Assembly: GCA_009594865.1 (NCBI GenBank)
Contig: VOPT01000011.1
Coordinates: forward strand, 1 to 64,000
Reading direction: 5' to 3'
Length of the DNA stretch: 64,000 nucleotides
Origin: Nitrospira sp.
GTDB taxonomy: Bacteria; Nitrospirota; Nitrospiria; Nitrospirales; Nitrospiraceae
The notes below the pieces were generated by a model. It had not been told where the DNA came from, searched no databases, and worked only from the letters and a program-made list of their open reading frames with translations. This document shows, one piece after another, positions 1 to 9,503 of this stretch. How positions within the stretch are numbered: position 1 is the first letter of the stretch; the number at the start of each line of letters is the position of its first letter. The position numbers were made by a program, and so were the translations under genes.

Positions 1-1113
1 ACTGGGCACCTCTATGTCAAAAGTGTTCGAGAGCGCCTGCACCTTTATCCCCGCTTCCACATGCTTTTGCTCTTCCTCTGCGGTCTTCATTCCCCCCTTG
101 ATAACCGACATGAGATCCGCGTACCTCAACGTAACCGGCCTGTCCGCCTCTATTGGAGCAACCAAAGCAACCGCTTCTACTATGGACCGTGGCCTATGGA
201 GTCGGCATTTGCTCGCAAGCTCTGGAACAGGCTCGACCAGCAACCCGTGCCACCCACGGCAAGCCTCAAAGTGCAATGTATTACTTTGTTTTACGCCATC
301 GTTAGCCCCTGCTTCGACAAAGACGCCACCGTCAAAGTCTAAATACTGCTCAAGTTTCTTGTCGAGGTCGTTCAAAGCAAAGTAGCGCTGCACCTTACGC
401 ATGATAAGCACCCGTGAGAACTGCCGCTGGTAGGGAGCCGGCCCCCAGAATTCCTTAATTTCGAAACCGAGAGCACGAGCCATCATATCTATATATGCAT
501 ACTGTGGCCGCTCGGCATTATTCAGGACTATGATGCCCCCGAACTTCACTTTATGGAGGGCATGCTTAAAGCAGGAGGGTCGCGCCCGACCGTCAATCAA
601 CACGAGATCGAAGTAGTTATCCTGATACGCTTCAATCGTTGCCGCATAGTTGCGGAAGGAAAGACCGGAAAATCGTTCTTCGGATGAAACATACGCATCC
701 GGATCACTTGGTAGATGCCTAGCAGAGACAACAGAGGGGGCCGGGGAAACTAGATGCGGAATCCAGCACGCATGGGTACGCCCACCCATTTCCGCTTGCA
801 CACATTTCAACCATACAGGGTCATGTTCGACGGACACAAGTTCACTAACACGGTCGGCAAAAAATAGCGTTGCCCCCCCACACCCATACTCGAAGATCCG
901 AGAGGTGTACGATACTAAATTTTCTAAAGAGGCGACCGCATCGAAGTTGATCCATGGGCGACGATCAATGAATCTATTTCCGTCCGAACGCAAGCTGTGC
1001 GCCCAATTGGAATACCACCGCGAGAGCACTTCACGGCTACAATATGGCCGATGCTTGATCGACAGCTTGAGACATTCGTATATGTAGCGTGGAAGTTCGT
1101 ATGTCCCCCGCAT
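1..1113 (-). CDS. Two-domain methyltransferase (class I SAM domain + FkbM domain), 3' end cut by window
   Basis: The minus-strand reading frame is open from ATG at 1113 to the window edge (371 codons, no stop), so the C-terminus is missing. A Shine-Dalgarno-like AAGGA sits 5 nt before the ATG. Residues ~74-80 (FEYGCGG) form a SAM-binding motif I, with LIDGR at ~172-176. A second module begins near residue 260 with FVEAGANDG and SNT, typical of FkbM-family methyltransferases. This suggests a protein that methylates glycans at two sites, or one active and one accessory domain. It is the last gene seen in the leftward glycan operon, 127 bp after the SDR gene. The domain calls are firm; the substrate is unknown. 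Confidence 0.8.
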   Translation of the reverse strand, partial: MRGTYELPRYIYECLKLSIKHRPYCSREVLSRWYSNWAHSLRSDGNRFIDRRPWINFDAVASLENLVSYTSRIFEYGCGGATLFFADRVSELVSVEHDPVWLKCVQAEMGGRTHACWIPHLVSPAPSVVSARHLPSDPDAYVSSEERFSGLSFRNYAATIEAYQDNYFDLVLIDGRARPSCFKHALHKVKFGGIIVLNNAERPQYAYIDMMARALGFEIKEFWGPAPYQRQFSRVLIMRKVQRYFALNDLDKKLEQYLDFDGGVFVEAGANDGVKQSNTLHFEACRGWHGLLVEPVPELASKCRLHRPRSIVEAVALVAPIEADRPVTLRYADLMSVIKGGMKTAEEEQKHVEAGIKVQALSNTFDIEVPS

Positions 1114-1240
1114 TACATTCCTTAACCACGATTTCGGTAGGTGAAGATTCCTGTCCTTCCACCGAATTACGCGTGACTTTGATCGTCCGACTTAGCCATT
1201 GGCAGTTGCCATCCTGGAGGTGGCTGCCCAGGACGTTCTG

Positions 1241-2227
1241 TTATAGGTACTTCGCTAGATGCTGGCGATAGAAGGCCACGGTACGAGCCAGCCCATCGGA
1301 CAATGGCACTTTAGGCTCCCATCCCAGCATGGAACGGATCTTGTCAAAGTTTGAATAATAGTCGCCGATATCGATCTTCTTCCGATCGTTAGGAAAAGTC
1401 TTCAGTGCATAGGTACCGGAACCACTCACTTTCACAAGCAACTCAGCCAGACTCTTTAAGTTGATGACGGCTTCTCCGCCAAGATTAAACACTTGCCCAT
1501 TTGCCACATCGCTCGCAGCCGCCAGCAGGAACGCCTCCACCGCATCATCAACATAAGTAAAGTCTCTTACCTGGTGGCCATCCCATACATCGAAGGCATT
1601 ACCTTGAATGACCTGTCGAACCCAGATGCCGAGAAAGGTTTGGCGGGCATCTTTTATCCGCATCCTGGGTCCGTAGGTATTTGTCAGACGCAACGCACAC
1701 GCGCGGAGATCGTATACGTTATTGTACAAAATGTGATACCACTCTCCGGCCATTTTATTGATCCCGTTGACGTCCACAGGCCTCAATAAATGATCTTCGG
1801 CCACGGGGAGCGAATCAGGCTTCCCGTAGATCTGTCGAGTGCTCGCGAAGACGATCTTCACTTCAGGGTTGTATCTTCTGCAGGCTTCCAAAATGGACAA
1901 CTGGGCACGGCAATTAATCTCCAGGTCCGTCGAGGGATCTTGCATCGAGTCCATATGGCTCGTCTGACCCGCCAAATTAAACAGGTAGTCCTTTCCCTGT
2001 ACCAGATACCGCATGCTATGTTCGTCACGCACATCTGAAATATTAATGTGCAACCGAGACTCGTACCCGCTTGTATTCGACAAGTTGCCGCCATACTCGG
2101 GAATCAGGCTATCAACGACCGTGACATCGGCACCAAGGTCCGCTAGTTTCATCGCGAGCGTCGAGCCGATAAACCCGAGGCCACCCGTGATCAGAATGCG
2201 ACTATCGCAGAATGCCTGACTCGTCAC
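1241..2227 (-). CDS. NAD-dependent sugar epimerase/dehydratase (extended SDR), catalytic Tyr replaced
   Basis: This 328-residue extended SDR resembles nucleotide-sugar epimerases and dehydratases. The N-terminal Rossmann motif TGGLGFIG and the FASTRQIYG strand are present. At the usual YxxxK active site the sequence is NGINK, so the lysine is kept but asparagine stands where tyrosine is expected. The GTG at 2227 is preferred: it overlaps the upstream stop as GTGA and has AGGAG 9 nt upstream. An ATG at 2269 is open but would overlap the previous gene by 46 bp without a ribosome site. It lies between an FkbM methyltransferase and the two-domain methyltransferase, so it probably makes or alters a sugar of the same glycan. 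The exact reaction cannot be told. Confidence 0.85.
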   Translation of the reverse strand: MTSQAFCDSRILITGGLGFIGSTLAMKLADLGADVTVVDSLIPEYGGNLSNTSGYESRLHINISDVRDEHSMRYLVQGKDYLFNLAGQTSHMDSMQDPSTDLEINCRAQLSILEACRRYNPEVKIVFASTRQIYGKPDSLPVAEDHLLRPVDVNGINKMAGEWYHILYNNVYDLRACALRLTNTYGPRMRIKDARQTFLGIWVRQVIQGNAFDVWDGHQVRDFTYVDDAVEAFLLAAASDVANGQVFNLGGEAVINLKSLAELLVKVSGSGTYALKTFPNDRKKIDIGDYYSNFDKIRSMLGWEPKVPLSDGLARTVAFYRQHLAKYL

Positions 2228-3234
2228 GACCCCGCTCTCCTGAGCGCCGGAAAGGTCCCTTTGAGCCATGTCTTAATCGGCGCAGGAACCCACCGTTTTA
2301 CGATTTGACGCATGCTATGTCGCCGCCTTGCCAAACGCTGGAGTGCGCCGATCGTCTCAGCATTCATGAGGCGACTGGCGTTGTCATGGCCAAATTTCTT
2401 CTCGTATTCCAGGACGATATCCGCCGCATACCCGATTTGATTGTCGATGAGCGAAAAGATCCAGAGGAGGACGTATTGCCGGGGGTCGCATCGAGCTGAG
2501 GCTAAAGACGATAGTGTCCGAAGGTATCGAGCATTGACCCAACCCGGACTCGTCCGGATCGCCTGCATGAGCCCCTCCTTGGACAATCTCTGATCATTCG
2601 TGAGCAAATGGGACACCGTCGTTTCGCTCATACGAGCCGTCCCCTGGACCTCAAGATTCGATAACCAAAACCCACTCCGCACAAGTTTTTGATGGGCTTC
2701 GACAAACAGATCTTCGCCGAGGTACGCATCCATCAGGCCGGGCTCAATGTCCAGCGCGAGAACTCGCGAACGAACATCAGGGCGCAGACTTTCAAAAAGG
2801 CGATAATCCGTTCCCTGCGAATCAACCTTCAACCAATCTATACCGGATAATTGAAATCGTTCGAGAACTGCGTTGAGCGTGGTCGCCCGAACCCGCCCCT
2901 CTTTTTCGACGGTAAAAAGATCGGAAAACACATAGTTTGACAGCGATTGAGCATCCGGGCGAAGGGTACTGGAACAAGTAGGTGACTTTGTAAAATAAAA
3001 CACGGCCTCGGTGACCGAAGGATCTGCCGTGACCGCCTCATCTACAATGACAGACTTCAAAAACACTCCTTGTGTTTCTTCTCTAGGCTCACGTAGGTCG
3101 GGGTCAAACCCGAGATAAATTGACTGTGCGGCAATGGGTCCCCACATCTCTGGGAACCCGACCGAGGCCCCAATGTCAGCCAATATGGGGCGAATCTGTA
3201 ATTCTTGAAGCAAGCGATTCGCAGGTATGTTCAT
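2224..3234 (-). CDS. FkbM family methyltransferase
   Basis: The 336-residue protein has the FkbM layout: SAM-binding motif ADIGASVGFP near residue 19-28 and the family's LKVDSQGTDYRLF stretch near residue 140. FkbM enzymes are SAM-dependent O-methyltransferases often found in glycan and polyketide clusters. The ATG overlaps the stop of the preceding glycosyltransferase-methyltransferase gene as ATGA, and its own stop overlaps the next gene as GTGA, which indicates translational coupling in one operon. About 100 C-terminal residues beyond the methyltransferase fold are not assigned. Substrate unknown; sugar hydroxyl methylation is the likely role. Confidence 0.85.
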   Translation of the reverse strand: MNIPANRLLQELQIRPILADIGASVGFPEMWGPIAAQSIYLGFDPDLREPREETQGVFLKSVIVDEAVTADPSVTEAVFYFTKSPTCSSTLRPDAQSLSNYVFSDLFTVEKEGRVRATTLNAVLERFQLSGIDWLKVDSQGTDYRLFESLRPDVRSRVLALDIEPGLMDAYLGEDLFVEAHQKLVRSGFWLSNLEVQGTARMSETTVSHLLTNDQRLSKEGLMQAIRTSPGWVNARYLRTLSSLASARCDPRQYVLLWIFSLIDNQIGYAADIVLEYEKKFGHDNASRLMNAETIGALQRLARRRHSMRQIVKRWVPAPIKTWLKGTFPALRRAGS

Positions 3235-5048
3235 GACCGTGGGTCTTCTTTCTTATTCCCAGCGGCCGACACGGGCCTGAAGAGGAATCCTTGATACTCA
3301 TTTTGCTCTGGCGCATTCTTGATGACAGGCTGAAAGCCCACGATAAATTCACGGACCAGTTGTAGACGAGCGGCCTTTGCCGCATCCAGAAATTCTTGGC
3401 GGTTCAGGCACCAGGCTAGATACTCCGTGTTGTATCCATATTGATAGGGACGCTGAACAAAGACGAACGATTTGGCGTTGCTGACTACCGGCAGCTGCGT
3501 GACAAACAAATACCGACCTGTAGCACGCGCAAGCCCTTGAAGGGTAGCGCTCCAGTCTTTCGCATATTGAAGCGAGGTACTGGCATTCACAAGGTCGTAC
3601 GTTCTATTAAGACACGCTTCGTCAGTACAGAACTGTACCTCAGGATTTAGTGCTCGTCCTTCTGCCACCAGTAACTCCACATCTTTACAGTAGTAGTCTA
3701 CAATCAACTGTGGATACAATGCCTTGTTGAGCAAGCCGTAATGTCCGAGGCCGCCCCCCCAATCAAGCATCGAGATCTTCGATGACTCTAGGGCACATAG
3801 GCCGAGCACATACGCATAGCTCATGACAATATTGTGACAGGCAAGATTCTTATACGTATCCTGCTCGGAATCGAAAGAAAATCCCAGCGGTCCGACAAGG
3901 GCGAGTTTGCGGGAAAAAGCCGTCCACCTGGACCGTTGAGAAGAACGAACCGCGGGTACATTCCAGCCCTTGATGGCCGGATCCGTCTCCATCCGACCGA
4001 AACCCTCCGGGATATACTCCCATTCACTGGCCTCTCGACCACGCGAGCGCACAAGCGGCCGCAATGCCGCAACAAGCACAGGTGGTAGCACCATTCTTAG
4101 AAAGTTCGTGTTGGCGAGCATCCGCACAATACGCTTTACCTTTCGAAGGACATTCAAAACTGGCTCCGGCAATTTTTTCCGTATAGTATTCAGCCACCGT
4201 GACGGCCATGATGGCTCTTCGCCGCAAGCACTTCGCCATAGAGACGGGCAAACAGGATGCTCAATGGGTGTCGGCCATTTGGAAGGGACGGCTGGACAAG
4301 GTTCCAATGGTGGATTCGACCAATAACTTCCGTCACTCGCATGGGTCGCATCGGCATCAAACCCAATATGCTCTACGAGGGTGCGAGGAGGGCGGAAACA
4401 CAACCCACCTGCGACAATGTGCCGATAGAGCCATCGCACCGCCCAAATATTTTTGCGTTGTTCTTCATCGGCCATCGCGGGTAAATCTGCTCCATACCGA
4501 TAAATATCCTTCCCTATTCGTTTACACTCACGTATGAAGCCAAGCGCATCGACATCCATGCCCTGCCATGCCCGGGCCCAAGTACCCCATACCCAACACT
4601 CGGATCTTCCATCGAAATACGGCTGATCACCGACATCCTCCGGAGTGACTCTCGGGTGAGTCCACCCCGTCACGCTAAACACCTCCGGACTCTGCGCATA
4701 AGTGTGTAAGGCTGCGCACAGATACTGATACGTCCCCGGCACACACACAAGGTCATCCTCAAAAACGATGACGCTTTCATGAATTTTGAGCACCTGCTGC
4801 ACACCGTCAAGAATAGATCGGCCGAGCCCCCAATTCCGATCTCTTTCGCATACCACCGTTTTGCACCAGGAAATGCCGTGAAGAATCTCACGCACAGTCT
4901 TCACACGTGATGCCACCTCTGAATTCCGCGGACCGTCGCTGAACACGTACAAGAGCGGAACCTTATCTCGCTCCAAGCAAGCCAGAGTTTGCAGCAAATG
5001 CTTGGGACGAGCATAGGCGAACAGTACTACTGGAACTACAGTCGTCAC
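3231..5048 (-). CDS. Fused glycosyltransferase and TIGR04325-like methyltransferase
   Basis: A 605-residue two-part protein. Residues ~1-290 look like a GT-A glycosyltransferase of the GNT-I/POMGnT-like type: PVVLFAYARP at the start, a FSDGPR strand and the metal-binding EDD in VIVFEDD. Residues ~330-600 carry a methyltransferase-like domain with the motif DWGGGLGHYG and a following VNASTSLQY strand, resembling the TIGR04325 (LIC12133) family. A GTG start at 5048 is preferred because GGAGAGG lies 5 nt upstream; an in-frame GTG at 5072 lacks one. It probably adds a sugar and methylates it or a neighbouring residue. It overlaps the FkbM gene by 4 bp. Confidence 0.8.
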   Translation of the reverse strand: MTTVVPVVLFAYARPKHLLQTLACLERDKVPLLYVFSDGPRNSEVASRVKTVREILHGISWCKTVVCERDRNWGLGRSILDGVQQVLKIHESVIVFEDDLVCVPGTYQYLCAALHTYAQSPEVFSVTGWTHPRVTPEDVGDQPYFDGRSECWVWGTWARAWQGMDVDALGFIRECKRIGKDIYRYGADLPAMADEEQRKNIWAVRWLYRHIVAGGLCFRPPRTLVEHIGFDADATHASDGSYWSNPPLEPCPAVPSKWPTPIEHPVCPSLWRSACGEEPSWPSRWLNTIRKKLPEPVLNVLRKVKRIVRMLANTNFLRMVLPPVLVAALRPLVRSRGREASEWEYIPEGFGRMETDPAIKGWNVPAVRSSQRSRWTAFSRKLALVGPLGFSFDSEQDTYKNLACHNIVMSYAYVLGLCALESSKISMLDWGGGLGHYGLLNKALYPQLIVDYYCKDVELLVAEGRALNPEVQFCTDEACLNRTYDLVNASTSLQYAKDWSATLQGLARATGRYLFVTQLPVVSNAKSFVFVQRPYQYGYNTEYLAWCLNRQEFLDAAKAARLQLVREFIVGFQPVIKNAPEQNEYQGFLFRPVSAAGNKKEDPRS

Positions 5049-5280
5049 GTCGCCCTCTCCAAACAACAACACTTTTTCCAGCCTTCCTGATTCATTGGCG
5101 CTTCATGCTGATTGCAAGAACCCCTCTCTCAAAAATCGTCGTATCAAGAACCCGAGTCCTACGTCCTTCGATGGCTAGTGTGGCAACCGACATGCCGACG
5201 GCCCTCTCCAACTCACGAGAGGTGTCACAGTTGCCGTCCCTTGCACGAGCTACTTAGGCAGGCCTATCCGTTAACCTATT

Positions 5281-6423
5281 CTATTCCTTTGGGAAGGCCC
5301 GAAGCTTTGGATCTGCATGCCGCTCGCTAGAGGGGATTGGCCGCGTCTCCTCCCCAGCGCCCTGAAAATGCCGATAGAAGTTTCGGAAATACCCCTCAGG
5401 AGAAAGAAACGTCTGCCAAAAATCCCGACAGCTTCTCTGAAGGTCTATAAATTGTTGGTCTGTCAAAGCATCATGAAATTGCGTGATTTTATCAGGCAGT
5501 TGCTCAAGCTCGCTGTGATCAACCCACACACAATGCTGCTTCCAGGCAATTGCCGAATGGTATGGTAACAAACAGTCGGTATCGACAAAAACAGGAATGC
5601 GTCCGCAGGAGAGCGCTTCGTACAATCTGCAGGAAAAATTTCCCGCGCCTCTGATGCAGAGAATGTAGTCACTGTCGCGGATATTCTCGACGTACTCTTT
5701 ACGAGACTGCGCCAATACATGCCAGTCCGGCTCTCCGGTCGGCAACAGAGCCCCCCCAAGAAATTGATCCCTTAGCACAAAATTTGTTTCGACACGAGAG
5801 CTTTCTGCCAGCACCCGCACTGCCGCTGCTCGGACGTACCGGCCCCTGGTATCTGCACCGGTTGTTCGAGATCTCCAATAATCTCTCGCCGCCAGAGCCA
5901 CTCGTTTCAGCATCATGGGGCGGGATGGCGCGAAGCCGCAAAAGCCGACTACAGGCTTCCCTCGCTTGCGACGAACAGGGCCCTCGCCTTGGAGGTATCG
6001 ATCGACAAAATCCTCACTCCACGCCGGCATGGCAAATTCATTCGGAGATTTCCGGGATCGAAACAATGATGTACGAAAGACCAGCCAATGGGGGTTCGGC
6101 AGCGTTTTCATGGAATCGCTCGAAAAAAATAGAGCCATGGGCTTACCTGCTGCCTGTGCGTGCTGACCCAATTGTTCTGCCAAAACGATCCCCTCTTTAC
6201 TGAAGGCACGGTGCTCCCAACCAAAAGGGAGTATTGCTACATCGGCATCCTTCAAAGAGGTGAGAGAGAGAAACTGACGACCATTGTCGGCAAGTCGATC
6301 AAAACGACCGGCATTCGGATCCCCCTGAGGCTCGGGATTTTTTCCCCAAAACGGGTAGAGCATGGTGATATGCGGCAGCCCTGCCGGGAGATAGGTCCGC
6401 TCGGTAAAGAAATTCAACATCAT
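5281..6423 (-). CDS. Exostosin-like glycosyltransferase
   Basis: The 380-residue protein shows the exostosin-family GT-B C-terminal signature: RGAGNFSCRLYEALSCG followed by IPVFVDTDCLLP. Bacterial members transfer sugars in capsule or O-antigen assembly. The start is placed at ATG 6423, with GGAGG about 10 nt upstream; an upstream TTG at 6444 is open but would contain that ribosome site. It follows a GT2 gene after ~40 bp and precedes the fused glycosyltransferase gene after ~230 bp in which no gene or clear terminator is seen. The sugar transferred cannot be predicted. The fold assignment is good. Confidence 0.82.
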   Translation of the reverse strand: MMLNFFTERTYLPAGLPHITMLYPFWGKNPEPQGDPNAGRFDRLADNGRQFLSLTSLKDADVAILPFGWEHRAFSKEGIVLAEQLGQHAQAAGKPMALFFSSDSMKTLPNPHWLVFRTSLFRSRKSPNEFAMPAWSEDFVDRYLQGEGPVRRKRGKPVVGFCGFAPSRPMMLKRVALAARDYWRSRTTGADTRGRYVRAAAVRVLAESSRVETNFVLRDQFLGGALLPTGEPDWHVLAQSRKEYVENIRDSDYILCIRGAGNFSCRLYEALSCGRIPVFVDTDCLLPYHSAIAWKQHCVWVDHSELEQLPDKITQFHDALTDQQFIDLQRSCRDFWQTFLSPEGYFRNFYRHFQGAGEETRPIPSSERHADPKLRAFPKE

Positions 6424-6462
6424 CGTCCCGGAACCTCCAGACAAACCGTCGCGTCGAAGTGC

Positions 6463-7488
6463 TTAGGCAAATCCCTCGCAAATAATGCCCACGCGTTTTA
6501 ATCCCCAAACAACCAGAGGCCTCAGCCAGACAGAAAACGGCAACCTGCCGTAAAGGAGCACCCTATAGCACTTCCTCCTCAGCACAAACCAACTCCTCTG
6601 CCAGGCGATTGTGCCTTTCTCCTCATGAGACTGAATGCCATGCGCACGCCGAATGTCTTGTTCAATCTGTGCCCTTCTCGCCGCTGACTCTGTCGACAAC
6701 TTGGAAGCCGGATGTACTCGATAGCACCCTCCTGATCGGCCGAGCAGAACGGGCAGAGAAACTACTTGGCCAACTCTGATAAACCAGTCCCAGTCGAACC
6801 CGACAGAGATATCTTCGCGCATAGGCCCCACCCTTGCCAGAAGGCCTCTCTGAATGAAAACGGCCTGGCTCGAGAGATTCCAGCCGAGACAAGTTAGTTC
6901 ACGCAATGCAAATGGCACAAAGCGAGACTCCTGATACACTCTGCCCTGATCATCAATCAGATACACATTTCCAAAGAACAGGTCGCCATCCGGATTTCTG
7001 CGCAACGCGTCTGCTACCGCATGAAAGAATCCAGGGAGATAGAGATCATCTGAATTTTGCCACCCAATCAACTGACCTGTCGCCATGGCCATTCCTCTGT
7101 TTATGGCCGCAGCCTGCCCTTTATCAGGCTCGCTGACCCAATAGGACACATGGCGGTCATATCTCTTCAGCACATCGACAGTACCGTCGGTGGACCCCCC
7201 ATCCATAATGATAATTTCAGTATTGGGGTACTCCTGGTTCAAAATAGACCGCAGGGTCATTTCTAAAAATTGCCCCTGGTTATATGAAGGAATGATGACT
7301 GAAATCCTGGGAAACCGATTGTCTACGGGTGGCTGAGCAACAGGCGAGTAGATAAGATCCCTCGTGAAAATCTCTATTTGTCGCGACAATGCTTCCCAAG
7401 ACTCGCTGACCGCTTGAACCTTTTTCATGTGGCTACTGTGCGCATACATTGCGGAGGTGTGATTATTCCAATGCCAGTACGGGAGCAT
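6463..7488 (-). CDS. Glycosyltransferase family 2
   Basis: The 341-residue protein has a classic GT2 start near residue 60 (RISVIIPSYNQGQFLEMTL), then IIMDGGSTDGT and the metal-binding region in GWQNSDDLYLPG. The ~55 residues before the domain are unusually long, so a later ATG (7449 or 7428) may be the true start; no good ribosome site separates them. It lies in the leftward glycan operon between an ABC exporter (209 bp upstream, no gene in the gap) and the exostosin-like gene. It is expected to act at the cytoplasmic face on a nucleotide sugar. Acceptor unknown. Confidence 0.85.
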   Translation of the reverse strand: MLPYWHWNNHTSAMYAHSSHMKKVQAVSESWEALSRQIEIFTRDLIYSPVAQPPVDNRFPRISVIIPSYNQGQFLEMTLRSILNQEYPNTEIIIMDGGSTDGTVDVLKRYDRHVSYWVSEPDKGQAAAINRGMAMATGQLIGWQNSDDLYLPGFFHAVADALRRNPDGDLFFGNVYLIDDQGRVYQESRFVPFALRELTCLGWNLSSQAVFIQRGLLARVGPMREDISVGFDWDWFIRVGQVVSLPVLLGRSGGCYRVHPASKLSTESAARRAQIEQDIRRAHGIQSHEEKGTIAWQRSWFVLRRKCYRVLLYGRLPFSVWLRPLVVWGLKRVGIICEGFA

Positions 7489-7697
7489 CCCCGAGGCTCA
7501 GAAAATCACCCTCCCAAGAAATCGTCATCTCACTGGATACGATGGTGTAGTGAGCAGGAATGGACAACTGTTCTTAACACGCTCTTGGGCGTTGCTATTG
7601 ACCATCGCCACCACGGGGCTTCCTCACCGAGGCTATGCAGATCTGCACGACAACGAAACCCTCCGTCAAACAATACGCTCTGAAGACCCGCGTAGCG

Positions 7698-9503
7698 CTA
7701 CTCTGCCGCTGAGTTCATCTTAGTCGAAGCGTCAGTTGTAACCCCGCCGGGTTGCCGTCCGGAGCAAACCGATGTTTGACTGAGCCTTGCCAGGTCCAAT
7801 ACCTGGGACACACGGGAAGCGATCCCGCGGTCGTGGGTAACAAACAGAAGAATCCGGTCACGAAATTCTTTAATTAAGTTGGTCACCACACGTTCACGAA
7901 TATCATGATCCAGTGCGGCGGTGCTTTCATCCAGCACAAGAACTTCCGGCCTTCGCAATACGGCACGGGCAATCCCCAAACGTTGTCGCTGCCCGCCGGA
8001 CAGGTTGCTTCCTTGATATTGCAGGACGGTCTCCTCGGCCTTGGGCAACCGGGCGATCACATCGTTGAGGCACGCGATCTCGCACGCATGCCGCACAACA
8101 TCGCGATCCATGGAGACGCCCAAAGTCAGGTTGTGAAGAATTGAATCATGAAACAAGGGGACTTGCTGCTCAACAACCCCCACATGCTGCCGCACTGAAA
8201 AGGAGCTGATTCCCGCGAGATCAAATCCATTCACAAGAATTCGGCCTTCGGTGGGGACGTACAGCTTCAGCAGGAGATCGATCAAGGTTGATTTTCCGGC
8301 TCCTGAAGGTCCAATCAGGGCATAGCTATGCCCCTTCTCAAAGCGGGTGTTTAAGTGATCGATCACGGGCTTTGCACGATGATAACGAAAACCGACCGAT
8401 TCAAACTCAATGGAAGAAATCCCTTTCTCCAACTGTGTGCCAACCTCCGCGGGAGTCGATTCAAGGGCCGCCACGAGTGCCATTGCACGGGTGACCTCCT
8501 CCCCTGCCATAAGATCAGACACCGTTCGCATAAAGATGTCGAGGGACTGACCAAGAAGCGGGAAGAAGCGCAGGAGTAAGATCGCAAGAACCACAAAATC
8601 CGCATAGCGATCTGTAAAGCTGCCATCACCAAGGAGGAGAACAGTAGCAACAGCCGCTCCAGACACCAACACCAATGAAGGCCCTGTCCGTGCCAGATCC
8701 TTCAAGGCATCCACCTTGAAGCACGTCCACGCGTACGTGCCAATCATGTCCGCATAGCGTGTCGCAACAAAGCCTTCGGCATTGTAGGCCCGAATCGTTC
8801 GTAGGGAGTTCAAACATTCTACGAAGTGGGTATTCAGAATCCGCGATTGCATTTGCTGCTCCGTCCCCAGTTGGTGCGAGCGACGGAATGACCCCAGCAA
8901 CGCCACCCCTGCGATAGCGATGAAGAGTGACACGCCCCCGCCTGTCCATGGTGACTTCACAGTTATCGCCAACCAATAGAGCCCGGCAAGCGCCATGACT
9001 GGTACCAATCGACTCACTGACATCACGATCTGACTAGCTCGGTTCGCTTCGTCTCCCGCGAGGCTAATGTAATAGCCGATGGTATTCTTCTGAACGTCGC
9101 GAAAGCTTAACCCTTGGACGAACGCCTTGAACGCACGGGATGAAAAATGTGCAATCAAATCCCGATACACACGACTAACCGTCAAGCTCGCGGCGGTATC
9201 GGTGAGCAGCCTCGTCATCATGAGGCCGAGAAACAGGAGCAGGAATGCGCGAAGAGTCGAAGGTGCGCCGAAGGCATCCATAAGCCATCGCCAGCGACTG
9301 CCTGCAGCAATTTCCTCTCCGGAGGCCAAGTGTGTAACCGGGAACAAACTCAGCATAGCCGCCAATTCAAGGCTGACAGAAAGGAGGGAAAGGAGGGTCG
9401 CAAGACACAGGATGGGAAATTGGCGAAACGAATACGAAAGAAGCCCGACCAGGGCCTTGCCCCGGCCGATCACTCCGGGCTTGACGGGATCATCACTATT
9501 CAT
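7698..9503 (-). CDS. ABC transporter, fused permease/ATPase (lipid-linked glycan flippase type)
   Basis: The 601-residue half-transporter has about six membrane segments in residues ~20-330 and an ATPase domain at ~360-570: Walker A GPSGAGKST, signature LSGGQRQR, Walker B VLVLDEST and the H-loop VTHD. The architecture is that of MsbA and PglK. A second, canonical MsbA is encoded at 45954-47690 beside lpxB, so this copy is more likely the exporter or flippase of the glycan made by this cluster. It overlaps the preceding FkbM gene by 8 bp. A ~40-residue tail after the ATPase is unassigned. Confidence 0.88.
   Translation of the reverse strand: MNSDDPVKPGVIGRGKALVGLLSYSFRQFPILCLATLLSLLSVSLELAAMLSLFPVTHLASGEEIAAGSRWRWLMDAFGAPSTLRAFLLLFLGLMMTRLLTDTAASLTVSRVYRDLIAHFSSRAFKAFVQGLSFRDVQKNTIGYYISLAGDEANRASQIVMSVSRLVPVMALAGLYWLAITVKSPWTGGGVSLFIAIAGVALLGSFRRSHQLGTEQQMQSRILNTHFVECLNSLRTIRAYNAEGFVATRYADMIGTYAWTCFKVDALKDLARTGPSLVLVSGAAVATVLLLGDGSFTDRYADFVVLAILLLRFFPLLGQSLDIFMRTVSDLMAGEEVTRAMALVAALESTPAEVGTQLEKGISSIEFESVGFRYHRAKPVIDHLNTRFEKGHSYALIGPSGAGKSTLIDLLLKLYVPTEGRILVNGFDLAGISSFSVRQHVGVVEQQVPLFHDSILHNLTLGVSMDRDVVRHACEIACLNDVIARLPKAEETVLQYQGSNLSGGQRQRLGIARAVLRRPEVLVLDESTAALDHDIRERVVTNLIKEFRDRILLFVTHDRGIASRVSQVLDLARLSQTSVCSGRQPGGVTTDASTKMNSAAE

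Noticed and set aside
650-1087. Plus-strand open frame near the window start
   Set aside because: The minus strand here encodes a convincing methyltransferase; the plus frame has no ribosome site or known motif.
1199-1233. Terminator after the SDR gene (TCCTGG/CCAGGA hairpin)
   Set aside because: Only a 6-bp stem with no T-tract, and the next gene appears to belong to the same operon.
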